A program made the position numbers and the translations under genes. From Arabidopsis thaliana (Eukaryota; Streptophyta; Magnoliopsida; Brassicales; Brassicaceae): 64,000 bases of DNA. The notes under the pieces were generated by a model. It worked only from the letters and a program-made list of their open reading frames with translations, was not told where the DNA came from and did not search any database. Shown here in pieces: positions 19,806 to 32,700 of this stretch. The first letter of the stretch is position 1. Every line of letters begins with the position of its first letter. The stretch lies in contig NC_003074.8 in assembly GCF_000001735.4 (NCBI RefSeq), forward strand, positions 5,580,101-5,644,100, in the 5' to 3' direction.

Positions 19806-22616
19806 ATGTACCGTACGGCAGCTTCTCGAGCCAAGGCCCTTAAGGTCAATGTCCTACTTCACTTGTTTCCATTGAGATTCTGGTTTTTTTAGGAGAATGC
19901 TTAGTATTGAACAATTTGTATGATTCATTGTTTTTGGATTTGGATTAAAGGGTCTCTTAGATTCTTATAGATCTTGATTCAATTTTATCGCTTTATAGTA
20001 GCTGGTGCCATTATTCATGCTTTTTGCAGGTTTATGAAATGTCTCTGTTTCGAAAGTTCTTATTTTTACAATGTTAATTGAATCAAGAGATTAATGATGC
20101 TTAGGATGTGTGTGTGTGTGTGTGTGTTTATAGGGCATTCTAAACCACAATTTTCGAGCTTCTCGTTATGCAAGTTCTAGTGCTGTTGCAACGAGCTCTT
20201 CTTCCTCCAGCTGGCTAAGTGGAGGCTACTCTAGTTCACTTCCTTCTATGAACATTCCCTTGGCTGGTGTCTCTCTTCCACCACCACTCTCTGACCATGT
20301 TGAGCCTAGCAAACTTAAGACCACTACTCTTCCAAATGGTCTGACTATAGCCACTGAGATGTCTCCGGTGAGAGCTTCTTTTAGTAATCCCAACATCAAC
20401 TTCCTGTTAAAAACTACTGGAAAGTGATTTTGAGTGAAATTTTGTTCAGAATCCAGCAGCTTCCATTGGTTTATACGTTGACTGTGGTTCTATTTATGAG
20501 ACTCCTCAATTCCGTGGAGCGACGCACTTGCTTGAAAGGATGGCATTCAAGAGTACATTGAACAGAAGCCATTTTCGCCTTGTAAGGGAAATAGAGGCTA
20601 TTGGAGGTAATACTTCAGCTTCTGCATCCCGAGAGCAGATGGGTTACACAATTGATGCTCTCAAAACCTATGTTCCCGAAATGGTTGAAGTGCTTATTGA
20701 TAGTGTGAGGAACCCTGCTTTTTTGGATTGGGAAGTGAATGAAGAGGTACTTCATGTCATGTTGCATGTATCTCACAAACATTAAAGCTAAGCAATTTTT
20801 TTACACTGTTTTCATCATTTTTCTCCTGGCAGCTCCGAAAGGTGAAAGTAGAGATAGGAGAATTCGCAACGAATCCAATGGGTTTTCTTTTGGAGGCAGT
20901 TCATTCTGCTGGTTACTCTGGCGCATTGGCAAATCCATTGTATGCACCTGAATCTGCAATTACTGGATTGACTGGGGAGGTCTTGGAGAATTTTGTTTTT
21001 GTAAGACCGTTAACACAAGAGATTATTGCATTCGCTGGAACTAGTATCACTGGCTTTTGGTTTGTTATTTCGTAGATGTGTCTTTTTTCTCATTTTGTTC
21101 TGAAATTTCAGGAGAATTACACTGCTTCACGAATGGTCCTAGCAGCTAGTGGAGTTGATCATGAAGAACTTCTAAAAGTGGTTGAGCCATTACTATCTGA
21201 CCTCCCTAATGTACCCCGACCTGCGGAGCCAAAGTCTCAATATGTCGGTGGAGATTTCCGTCAACATACGGGTGGAGAGGTACAAATATGACGTTTCAAT
21301 GGGCTTCTTTGAGTAAAAGAAGGTTTATTATTCCTAATATCTTTCTTTTTTTGTTTCACCATTCTCAGGCTACACATTTTGCGCTTGCTTTTGAAGTGCC
21401 AGGATGGAATAACGAGAAGGAAGCTATCATTGCAACTGTTCTTCAGGTGCCTGACTCAAATACATTACTTGATCTTTCAAACGCAAAGACTTAATTGTGT
21501 AAAATCCAATTCTTATCAGATGCTTATGGGAGGAGGTGGCTCATTTTCTGCGGGAGGCCCTGGAAAAGGAATGCACTCTTGGCTCTGTAAGTCTCTGAAT
21601 GTGTTCTCTTTCTACTTGCGGTTTTTCAACACTCATGTTTTAATGTAAGTTAGTTATTTGTTGGTCATGATGATGATGAGATTGGTTTCTTTATTGTCTG
21701 GATGCAGATCTTCGCCTTTTGAACCAACATCAGCAGTTTCAATCATGCACTGCATTCACTAGCGTCTTTAACAATACCGGATTGTTTGGAATCTATGGTT
21801 GCACGGTGAGTTTGCACCGATTTCTAGTTGTTGCTTATTAACGGTTTTTAGCACTTTGCAATGTGGGTTTGCTTACATTCTTTTGGCGTTGCAGAGTCCT
21901 GAATTTGCTTCACAGGGAATTGAATTAGTAGCTAGTGAAATGAACGCTGTTGCTGATGGAAAAGGTTTTCTATATATTTCATCCATTCTTTTTTAGAACC
22001 ATTTATCAACTCATACAGACATATTATTTACTCTGGTGTACATGCTTTGGCAGTTAATCAGAAACATCTTGATCGCGCCAAAGCAGCAACAAAATCTGCG
22101 ATTCTGATGAATCTGGAATCTCGGGTAGGTCACTTAAAAGTTCCACCTCTTTTTCTTAAGCCATGAGGGTGACTTTATAATGGAATTTAACTGTTTGTGT
22201 GATTTGCAGATGATTGCAGCAGAAGACATTGGTAGACAGATTCTTACTTACGGAGAGAGGTACATACACTTTGTAACATTCCACTTCTAAACTGATTATA
22301 ACCAGACTTTTCTCTAACTGTTTTTTTTTTTGTTTTCCCAACATATCTGCAGGAAACCAGTAGACCAATTCTTGAAGACAGTAGACCAACTTACCTTAAA
22401 GGACATTGCAGATTTCACTAGCAAGGTTATCACAAAGCCTTTGACAATGGCAACTTTCGGAGACGGTAATGACAAAACCATCATCACAGTTTTACATCTT
22501 TTATAAAACGGCATTGCAAACTTAAATCCATTTTACTTATTCTAAAATCTTGTGTTGATTTTGGGACAGTGTTGAATGTTCCAAGCTATGACTCCGTAAG
22601 CAAAAGATTTCGCTGA
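19806..22616 (+). CDS. MPPA2: Mitochondrial processing peptidase, alpha subunit 2
   Basis: Thirteen exons: 19806-19844, 20134-20367, 20450-20746, 20833-21000, 21112-21279, 21369-21446, 21520-21586, 21708-21805, 21895-21964, 22054-22124, 22210-22259, 22353-22465, 22570-22616. They splice to 499 residues. The N-terminus MYRTAASRAKALK is Arg/Ala-rich and lacks acids, as expected of a mitochondrial presequence. The M16 peptidase fold follows, with the degenerate zinc motif THLLERM (second His lost, normal for alpha subunits) and the glycine-rich substrate loop GGGGSFSAGGPGKGM near residue 330. The C-terminus is SVSKRFR. The protein forms MPP with the beta subunit, which cuts presequences, and in plants is also a core subunit of the cytochrome bc1 complex in the inner membrane. 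It reads head-to-head with JAL35. Confidence 0.95.
20107..20126 (+). repeat. (TG)n microsatellite in MPP intron 1
   Basis: Ten TG units end 7 bp before the exon 2 acceptor (TTTATAG at 20127-20133), so length changes could affect the branch point or polypyrimidine region. Confidence 0.9.
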
Positions 22617-23861
22617 AGAGTGAAGAAGTAAAAAAGATCTTTTTACATCATAAGATAGAGTTGGGACCTGTAGAATAAAGATAGCCTTTTTTTTGGAGAT
22701 CCAACCAAATTTTTTGTTTCATCTATCTCTCAAGTTTCTGACCTAAGATAAGTCCATGAAAATGGTGACAAATTACGCCCATGTCTCCAATTTCGTTGTT
22801 GCGTATTTCTTCTCTTCGGTTAGTGAATAATGATTGATACGTTTACCAACTTTTTTCAGCTTCAATTTTTAAATTTCTTTCTTGTTAAAGAATGCTGGCA
22901 AACATAGGCATTAAAGATAGATAGAAGTCTACTACTACATAAAATATTTTCCAAATTATTAATTTTATGAACTCTTAAATGCTTTAATATTTTGTTAATA
23001 AAAGGATTATTGAATAAATGGATCTAAATAATAGAAACGACTCCATCAGACAAATAATTGCCTTAAAAGTATCTTAAACTCTCAACCAGATATAAGATAG
23101 ATCCACAATAAATTACTACTAGAATTAGATCAATTTACCATAGTTATTTCGAAATGTGAAAGCATAATTTACATACACACTCCTAAAGTCTAAAATGAAG
23201 GTGTTATTTTTTTTTTGACAGCCTATGATGAAGGTGTTTAATCACAGAAAACCTTAATTAAAAAGGCTATTAGGGAATCTTTTTGGCGGATTACGAGGTA
23301 AATTAGAGCTTATCAAAAGCAGTTGATGTGTATTTTAATTATTTCTACTTTCAGAAGAACGAATATGATGACGTAAACACGTATCGGCATGAACCAATCA
23401 TATTCCCTGGTGGTTTTTAAAAATGATTAGATATAGAAACATTACAAAAAGATTTTGAAAAATCACGATAATGATAACGTCATGTCGTACTTGTCTGACG
23501 CTACATGGATTCCAAATTTATTGCAAATTTCAACCTCATTTCGTCATCATAGTTACTTATTAATAATATCTTCCCTCGATTACTCGCATCTTTGAATTTC
23601 AAATTCTTCATAACCAATATCTAAATTCAAGTAATCTCTTACTATTGAAGAACATTATAATTTTGAAATATGGATAAGTTTCTTACTTCTCTTATGCGTA
23701 ATCGACAAAAAGCATTCCACATGAAGAGGAAAAGAAGCAAATTTCACATTTTTTCCAAAGCAAAGCAATAATTTACAAAAAAAAAAAAAAAAGGAAAGTC
23801 ATAAATGAAAAGTCAAAGGCTATGACGATATTTTCTTTAAGGACGAAAATAACGTTTTTTA
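22617..23861. other. Convergent 3' region between MPP and IQD26
   Basis: Holds the 3' UTR of the MPP gene (from 22617), AT-rich spacer and the 3' UTR of IQD26. A 16-bp A-run lies at 23777. No gene or clear repeat family seen. Confidence 0.55.
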
Positions 23862-25389
23862 CTAATTATAGAATCTAAAATCAGTCTCGTTCTGACGAAA
23901 CTGATGATCATACGAACAAGGAGAGCGTTTCTGTTGCTGCGTTTGCGTTTGCGGTTGTGGTTGTGGTTGCACCATCCTCACACCACTAACGCTACTTCTA
24001 GCCGCCATAATCTCATCAAGTGACAATCTTTTTCTATCAGGACGTTGTCTCGGTGCACTATGCGAACGTACCTTGGCTTTAAACGACTGCGTATTAGCCA
24101 TATAGCTAGGTGTCATCAAACCAGGATAACTTGGCCTAAAACAAGCGTCTCTGCAAACACTTTTCGCCGGCGATGGGGGCGTGTAGTAATAGTTATTATT
24201 AGCCATTGATGAAGAGAATCTCGGCGTGTTTTGAGCCGTAGGAAACTTGCATTTCTCTCCCGGAAAACTCCATTCGAAATCTTTGGCTTGATAGATGAAA
24301 TCATCTCCACATTCGGATACAGCCACATTCATTCTCTTTGATCTTGATTTCGTCTTGTAAGTATCAATCTCCACAATCTTGGGACTGGTCTCATCGTACG
24401 CATTGTTGTTGTGATTACTCTGTTTCTCTACAGAGATTGATATTCTCTTGCTATGGATTTCACTTCTTGAATCATCCAACCTCTCCTATAATCAAATCAA
24501 TCCATCAAAACATAAGTTTTGACTATAGAGATTATGTTAGAAATAAGACAAAAGAAAAAGAATGGTTATTACAAGTGAGTGTCGAGGATGAAACATGTTG
24601 TTGCGGTTGATGCGTTGCGATCGGACGCTGGTTTGAGCTCTAATGAGAGCTTGCATGCTATGCAGCGTTTCGGCGGCGCGTTTGCGGACTAAGTATCCTC
24701 TTACCAAAGCTTGTAGCTTCACTAAACCTTTCAAAGCTCGTAACGCTTTTCTCGCCTATAACAAAAAAAAAAAAAATACTTAGACCAAATAACCACATTT
24801 TAGTGTTTAATCAGAAAAGAATCTAACTTTCTTGAAATTAGCAAAGATGTGTTGTACTGTTTCATTAACGAAGATGTGTAAGGAGCAAGTAAAGTACAGA
24901 CATACTTTCTTTTAGTTTTGTCGAATCTAAACGATACCCACATGGCAAAATTCAATCTTTTTGCGTCGAAATCGATTACACACCAAAAAAAAAAAAAAGT
25001 GTTTTGGAGGTTTTTAAGAAATTTACCAAATAGCCCTTGAAGACTGATTGAATTTTCACTGCGGCCCACCGCTCCATTGCGTTCCCGGAATATCCTCCGC
25101 TTCTTCCGTTACTTGTTAACCTGACCACCGCCACAGCAGCTTGAGCCGCTGCAACCGCTGCGTCAGCAGCCGCGGCTGTAGCAGCAGCAACCGCAATCGC
25201 GTGTTTGTTCTGTTCTTTGTCTGTTTCCGCAAGGTAAGTTCTGAGCCAGACGGAGTCAGCTTGGAGAACTTTCCGGTGAATGTTAGAACCACCGGCTTCA
25301 CCTCCAACGTCGCCGGAAACACAGTTCTCTTTCTCTTTGCTCTTCTTCATACCAAAAATACCCTTGAACCATCTCGCAGCTCTTCCCAT
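23862..25389 (-). CDS. IQD26: IQ67-domain calmodulin-binding protein IQD26
   Basis: Exons on the minus strand are 25389-25027, 24755-24573 and 24485-23862, giving 389 residues. The start [20 protein letters not shown] is preferred over the in-frame ATG four codons upstream because MGR(A/K)xRWFKGxxG is the family N-terminus. An Ala-rich helix (about 67-88) precedes the IQ67 region: [25 protein letters not shown], split by intron 1 after GYL, then [19 protein letters not shown] and [14 protein letters not shown], i.e. IQ motifs with a separation and a conserved intron inside the domain, as in the IQD family. The C-terminal part is basic, Ser-rich and has a Gln/Pro repeat ([13 protein letters not shown]). 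Such proteins bind calmodulin and usually sit on microtubules or in the nucleus as scaffolds. Confidence 0.94.
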
Positions 25390-28300
25390 CTTCTCTTTCA
25401 ATTCAAATTATAAAGAACGGTCAAAAAAAGTTTTAAAGAGAGAAACGTTTCGGAGATGACAAATCACAAATACCCAAAAGAACTTTTCGTATGCAGAAAA
25501 TGAAGAGGAAAACAAAATTTACGGCACTGAAACTGAAGACACAATGTGATGTTTTGAGAAAGGAGAACTGTAAAAAAAAAGAGAGATAAGAAGTTCAAGA
25601 AAAGAGAGAGAGAATGTGATGGATAGGTTCTTCAAAAATAAATATAAGTATCACCATTTATATATAAAGTATTATTTGAATTTAAACTTGAGCAAAGGAC
25701 AAATAGGTTGATTATAAAAACTAGTTATGTACATTTGTTATGGAGTATTTTTGTTTTAAATGCACCGTTAGGTAAAGAGGGGCTAAAAACTTTTGATTAT
25801 ACGATATAGCTTCAAGTATAAGGTAACGTATTTTATAATTCAAAAACTAATGAACAATATTAAAAAACTTAAGCGTCAGATTTAAGATATCTTACTATTT
25901 TCAGCAAATAAAATTTTATATGTTGCTCAAGAAATATTAACTTTTGAACAAAAAGAAGAATAGTTTATATTTCTAGTTTTGTCATTGTAAGACAAACAGT
26001 TACTTCATTTGAAAATACCTTGAATTTAATTTCAATGAACTGACAACAGTTGTAATCATACTTTTTGAACACGAAAAGTAGGAATCATTACTCAGAAAAA
26101 TTTGAAAACGAATTATTAAACGAAAAATGATACGGATTTACAGAATATTTTTACACAGAGTCTAGATTTTAGGGCTGTGAATAATTATTGTTTTGAAAAG
26201 GATAGGAAGAAAGAAATAAGAAAAATATTAAACCAAAAAAGATCTGACACAACCTCGTGAAGAACTGAATTACAAGACAAAATGATGTCATGGAGAGACA
26301 AAAGATGGAGCGCTCTAATTTTTCTATTAATCGAATTTCTTATTTCTTTCGATAACATAATACTTGTATAATTTAAAAATATGCCAAAAGAGAAAAAAAA
26401 AATAGAAAATCAAGCAGAAAAGAACACGGATCTGCAGACAAACAATGAAGACGAATATATTAACTATTTTCTACAAATTAAACCTAAAAATAAACGCACC
26501 TTCAAAGATTCAAAAGTGGTGTGTCTCTCTGCCTTTAGCAATTTGTTATTGAGTAATTAAAAATATGTCTTTATGGAGCATTGTGTTCTTACTCGGTTTT
26601 AGAGATACCCTTCTCGTAATTCCCGTTATTAATAAATTTAATTATCCCATTTCCCTTCCTCAACCCATAATCCCATTTATTTTAAAATATATAGTATAAA
26701 TTTAAATGCTAACCAAAATAGAAATTTTTTCTTAAGGTAAGAAGATCTAATGAATTTTGAAACAATCACAAATTAATCCGTTTTTATTTAGTATGAAGCG
26801 TGCATTACGCTAATGACATTGATTATCTTGACTTATTAGCTGTTTCTAAAATATAGTCTGGTTTCAAATGGATTGATATATCATATAAATGCAAAACCAA
26901 ACTATATATTTTTACGGTCGTGGTTGACGAAACGTTGACTAAGTTGTTCCCATCATTATAGCTAAGGTTTATGCTCATGTCGGAGTGTGGCTTGGTGAGG
27001 AACAAATGTGAAACTGGAAACTATAACAAAAAGTTGAAACTTTATGTCTTAATGATGAGTTTCTGTTACCAATCAAAGAAGGTAGTAGCATTGGGTTTTG
27101 TCTACCTCGAGAAATGAAGTTAACTTTGTGAAACAATGTACCTTTTAACGTTTTTCTTTGTACTTTTTTGGGTGTGATTTATATGGTTTTGGGAAGTCAT
27201 ACTAATTTTAGATTCTATAGTCGTTATGGAAATTTCACGGTTGCAAAATATATATACATACATCCGGTAAAAATTGACCAATAACTTCGATCATCGTGAC
27301 AAACAAAAATATTTACCGCAGCAAGCAAAATGTATTTTACCTTTTACATTGTCAGGAAAATTCTACTATGGAATACCTAGATTTGTGACAAGACTATATT
27401 TTTGGTTCTAACAGAGTAGATGATACTAACGATGAGACGTAAATTAGTGATGATAATCCTTTTTTGGTTAGCAAGAGTCTTTGGATGATAAATCTCTTAA
27501 CCCAAAATTTATTATAATTATTGAAAATTTAAAATGCATTTGGCATGCGAACAAAAAGCTTTTGGGATCTTATTTTGGGGACAATGAGTTGTTCTCGTAC
27601 AGATGACAGATCCAATCGCTGAATATAAAATTAGGAATGGACATTTAGTTTTATTTTATTTTATTGGGTTTGGGTCAGTATGGTTGATTTTGTTTTAGTA
27701 CAAATGAAGCTCACATCTAACCGAAGTTATAGATCGGTTTGGTTTGATTTTATTTTGGTTTGCGTTGGAGTTAGTTCCCATAGATTTAAATCTGCAAATG
27801 TATGTTCTTGTGTTCTTTTTCAAACAATTGTCTGCATGGTCTTTAAGCCACATAAATAAAAATGTCTACAACATGTTTCAACCCACTTTGAAAGGTACTA
27901 TCATTGTAAGGTTTAAAATTGAGAAGACAAAATTTTGTTTCAAGCATTATAAACGCTCTTTGTTTCAAAGAGAGGATGACGAATTATTCACATTTCATTT
28001 GATAGTGATCAACGAATAAAGATAAGCAGTGGTAATGCTAAAGATTTCTTCAGAGAGAAATAGAAATGTATCTTACAGCATCTATACTATATAGAAATAT
28101 CGACGTAATTTTATAAAATCATTCAGCCGGGATGCAACATAAAGATCAAACAAGCCATATGACTTATGGAACGAACAGACTAATTAAGATATATTTGGAA
28201 GATTTGTTGTCATCTAACGCAATTTCTAGCTCATCATTTAATTTGACAAACCTATACATATTTTAAAACCATTCTACACGTTTAAACCAATATTGAGTTG

Positions 28301-28852
28301 TCCCGCCACGGCCCAACAATTTCAAAATGGGAGATGAGTTTGTTCAATGGGACGCACGGACTTACGTTGCAAAGACTTTAAAATTTGATTACATTAGGCA
28401 AATTATCTTACTGCGTTTACCATTAGTTAATCATATATACGTGAAGATTCTTGATTTCCTACTACTGTTTGTAATTTTGCATGGAGTATGTTCAGGTCTC
28501 TTTTAAATGTTTTAATCACTGTAAATAAGTGTTTAAGTAAGTTTCTAGCTGGTTTATATCCAACTCATTTACCAAAAACAAAATATCAAACTCAATTCAT
28601 TTGATCATGTCTCACACATATTTGTCTATACTATAAGAAGTTTAATTATGATGTCTGTTTTTTTTTCTTTTCGATAGCTTCAAATGAAAACACACATTCG
28701 ACACCGAACATGATCATGAACATGATAGCTCGATTCATCAATTCAACAGACGTGATAAAACAACGTAACTTTATAAAATGGGTAAAAGACCTTGTCTAAA
28801 ACTGCATAAAAATTTGAGATTAATTCAATGATCATTATGAATATTACAAATT

Positions 28853-28853
28853 C

Positions 28854-28886
<33 letters not shown>

Positions 28887-28888
28887 AA
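28853..28888. repeat. Compound (AT)n(GA)n microsatellite
   Basis: An AT run passes directly into GAGAGAGAGA and GAAAG. No coding context. Confidence 0.9.
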
Positions 28889-29044
28889 GAATTTAAACAT
28901 TTAAGAACATAATCGAAGTGAGCTTCAAGCTTTCCATATACTGTATATGCTATTACATGAATTACAAGAAGAACTTATTCAAATCGTAATCCTAATCAGT
29001 GTTAAATTAACTGAAAACTTATTTATATATTTGTAAAAATTTAC

Positions 29045-29171
29045 CTTGCCTTTCTTTTATTTCCTTTTTTCTTTTTGCCTGACTTCACCCTGTGTGCCAT
29101 AAGACCCCTTCTATGAAATTGGCACTCTTTAAAGTTATCTTCGTCAGGCCATCTCTGAAGAACCTCTGCTT
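29045..29171 (-). pseudogene. Degenerate lysine-rich exon-like fragment
   Basis: The minus strand reads about 42 codons beginning EAEVLQRWPDEDNF, followed by KECQFHRRGLMAHRVKSGKK and a Lys-rich tail, and ends at a donor-like AAG/GTAAAT (29045/29044). A stop codon lies just upstream of the Glu in the same frame, after GKEEEKP. The composition and the donor look like a real exon that has lost its gene. I do not recognise the parent protein. No neighbouring exon was found within 1 kb. Confidence 0.35.
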
Positions 29172-31541
29172 CTTATGGCTTTTCCTCTTCCTTACCAAAA
29201 CTAATAGACTCACTTTGTCTCTTGCTTCGTTCTCAAGAAGTAGATACACCAATAAGAAGACATAAGTTTTGTCTCTTTTTCAAAGATTTCTCTGTTGTTC
29301 GCTTAAATTTACGATACAACCCTTCACAAACCATATCTACTTAAAATGAAAGGAGCATATAGAAACATATGAATAAAAGTTTAACCGATGAAACGAACAA
29401 GTCATTAAGCGTTTATATGTCAAAGGGATGTTTCTAGAAGCACTCGATAGCTTAGGGACACTTTACTCATAGAAACATTTATTCATATAACTCAATGATT
29501 ATACATTTACATTATGAGCACACAAGTAATACGATAGGCCCATCACAACTAAAAAATGCTAAATTCTTTCTTTCGTTCTATCTTCTCCTTATGATATTTT
29601 CAGTTTAATTCAGATGTTTATACCTACGTACGCATTAGGCTGGTTAGGGAAGTATTTGATTTTGTATGTATTCAATTTCTTTTATATTAGATCTGTTTTG
29701 AATTCATCTGATTTGTTCCCTTTGGCTCGTGAGTGTCGAGAAGAACACTCATCATTGTCTTATTGCTGGTACGTTTCACACATTTTAATAAAAGATCTTT
29801 CAAATAGTTAGATCATGACCTACTGTATAAACTTACTTTGTTGAAAGACTGATCTCCGTATCTGTGTTCTTTTGTTTTGGATTTTTCCTGTTGTATTATC
29901 TATTTATTTTCCTTAGATATAACAAAAATATATCACTCTCTTCATACAATTATATAGATTTATCCATTTTTATTAAAATTCTACGTTTTAAAATTTTGAT
30001 CGTTTTATCATTCAAAGAAATCGGCGTTTTTGTCAAGTTGTCTCTACAATTTAACTTGAATTATTTTGGAGCGTGAATTTGTTTGACACACGATTTAAAA
30101 ACTTTCTAAGGGATCATCATATAGGAGAGCTAAGTGGGATAGACATGTAGAAGGATTCAACCCTCAAATTCATTATTCTTTAGAAACAAAAATATATACA
30201 TATTTTACCAAAAAAAAATTAAAAAAAATATATATACATATTCAACAGTTATGGGCGCCTCCACTTGATGAATTCTTTATATTGGAGAATCTTGTCTCTA
30301 GTCAAAACCCATAATCATCTATTTCATTTTATATAAACTAGTACATACAAATTTTAGTTGAGCAAGATTTCAAAACACGCATGGAAAAGATTATAAATGT
30401 GTAAGGATCACCGACGAAATTTATAAACCTATCCACCTTACTCCACTGTCCACAACAAAAAATTGTACTATTTACCATAAAACTCCACTACAAGAACCAA
30501 CCTCATTATCACTATATATATTCAAAGTTGTACGTAAGGTAGACATGACTCTAGTGTAAGAGATGAATATATTGAAGAAACCTTTCACTGTTTTTCTTAA
30601 TGTGGGCCAAATATTCCTACTGTTTTACAAGATAAAGTCGTTAGTGTTCTCTACGTTTAAAGAGTATGTCGGAGAAATATTTTCCATTTTATACAGCGCT
30701 CTTAGGTGTTACAAATAGGAGATACATTAGTATGTAGGGTTATATATAATAAGATATTATTTTTTAAAGGTGGTACCAAATTATCAAGTGGTTCAATTCT
30801 TACCTTATAGCATTTAAATGTTGACTAAAATAATTATTGACAAGTACTATTCGTTGCATATATGTTCAATTCATTTAAAATCAAAATTTTCAAAGATTTG
30901 GTTATAAACTTTAATATATGTGTGACTGTTTGGAGTGTGTCGACCGACCCAGCATGGACCCAAATTCTTGATGTAAGGCCCATTTAAGAGTAAAATGGCA
31001 CACAGTCCGAATAAAGATACCCGAAACGTTACGCAGTGTATTTGCTGATATTCACTAATAACACAATGGACAATTAATAACTGATGAAACTAAACTAGAA
31101 GGTTTACGTCGACATTTTTAAGTTTTTTTATTTGTTTATCAGCAAAAAAAACAGGTATTCAAAGTTCAATTCTTTGTTGCAGTGGTGGAGATAACCATCA
31201 CAATCATGTATATTAAATGATGGGTTCCTTTATCTAAAGAACGAGTTATAAGTCTCACATTTGCTATGAGTTAGGCATGTCTCAACGAAAATGACTATTC
31301 TGAAAAAAAATTCAATGTTTCTATCGTATTTATTTTTCATGTCCCATTCAGTATTTTCCCCCAGACCCCAACCACAAATTCTAACCCATACACTCACTAC
31401 TGCTTTATAAGAAGACACCACGAATTGTCAATTGCTCATGTTGTTGCGCTATATTATTTTTTGCATATGCTTAATAAGGTAAAAGTTAGTATGTAAATAT
31501 ATCTTTAGGTTCCAAACAATGAAAATATAATAAGTGGTGCG

Positions 31542-31715
31542 CAGGGCCGGTTCAAACTTTTTGAAGACCTTTTGCTGATTTATAAAAACTGACTTTAGTT
31601 AATATTGGTTTTTAATTTCTGTAATTTTTGGACCCTAAAACCTTAAAGAAAATTGAAAAAAAAATTGAGGACCCTGTGCTTTTGCTCCTCTAGCACTCCC
31701 CTAGAGCCGGCACTG
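31542..31715. mobile_element. Small hAT-like TIR element (MITE)
   Basis: Termini are CAGGGCCGGTTC and, inverted at the other end, CAGTGCCGGCTC (10 of 12 match). They are flanked by GTGCG on both sides (31537-31541 and 31716-31720). The 174-bp body is AT-rich and non-coding. CAGGG(C/G)CGG-type ends are typical of plant hAT relatives, but hAT duplications are 8 bp and only 5 bp match here. Confidence 0.5.
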
Positions 31716-32700
31716 GTGCGACATTTTGCAACAAATGAAACAACGGAATTTTCCAACTCATTATGTTGCGGCTATCGCTTTACATATGTTTCGAAAATGT
31801 TTCTTTTTTGGTTTGGTTAAAAGTTAAAACATATACCATTATTTAGCTACCAAAAAATGTTATTATCAAACTATTTGGCTGCATCAATTTCAATGGTTAT
31901 ATTGTTTAACCACAACACTCATCTGGTAATGAGAAGGACAACTTCGAATAAAATTTTTAAGATGAATACAAGTCGGCCAAGTGATGCTTGTGGTATGAAT
32001 ATATTTATCACGAAAACAATGTGCTAAATTAAACATATCTATAGTGATGTTTTAGTCGATCCACCAAGACACTGTCCAATAAGTTACAATGTGTATGTAT
32101 GATTTAAAAAGTCAGGATAAAAAGCTGCTAAATTCTGCACCTAGAAGAACAAAAGAGATGATATAGCCACCAAAATTATCACGACATGGACTGATCTCAT
32201 TCTGAAAAGTCTTTTTTGAGTTTTCAACTTCCAATCTTATCTTCTTATATACATGCATACTCAGGTTAAATAGTAAAAACAAGAAGAAAAAAAAAGACAA
32301 CAACAAAAACAACAATAATGGCCTTTCATTCTCAGCTTTTTACATGATTAAAGGTATAGCCAAAGTTGGAAGGAACAAAAGTTAAAAGAGCTTTTACAGA
32401 GAATAAAAATTTCATCTTCTTTTTTCAAAAAGAGTTTTGCAGACATGCATGAGATAATTATTACAGTATGTTCTAATTATCTCCTTAATTAATTAAAATG
32501 CTTATAAACACAGATTGCTTATGTAATCTCATCGTCTAGTGTCTTGAAGACATGGGAATATCAGATCAGATCAAATGTTTCTCTGGACCAAAAAAAAAGT
32601 AAAAAACCAATGATTAACTCTTATATATAACAAAAACCAGATGTACATTTATAAAGCTTTGAGACTCTCTGTCTGAAATAAAAGTTTCTAAAAAGACTCT

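Larger units (their letters stand above)
25390..32700. other. Gene-poor 7.3-kb interval
   Basis: The IQD26 promoter and 5' UTR occupy about the first 300 bp. The rest is AT-rich with no convincing gene. I see a degenerate exon-like fragment (29045-29171, minus), a compound AT/GA microsatellite (28853-28888), GGTTTGG/TTTGGTTT-rich low-complexity sequence near 27660-27770, a small TIR element (31542-31715), and Helitron-like 5' motifs TCTATACTAT near 28080 and 28626 without a matching 3' end. The last ~300 bp before 32701 belong to the IAA26 3' UTR. Confidence 0.5.

Noticed and set aside
25141-25413. Plus-strand ORF opposite IQD26 exon 1
   Set aside because: Shadow of the Ala-rich IQD26 exon; no splice partners or recognisable protein.
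27744-28019. 91-codon plus-strand ORF in the gene-poor interval
   Set aside because: AT-rich, hydrophobic, no family resemblance and no promoter or splice context; the expected kind of chance ORF.
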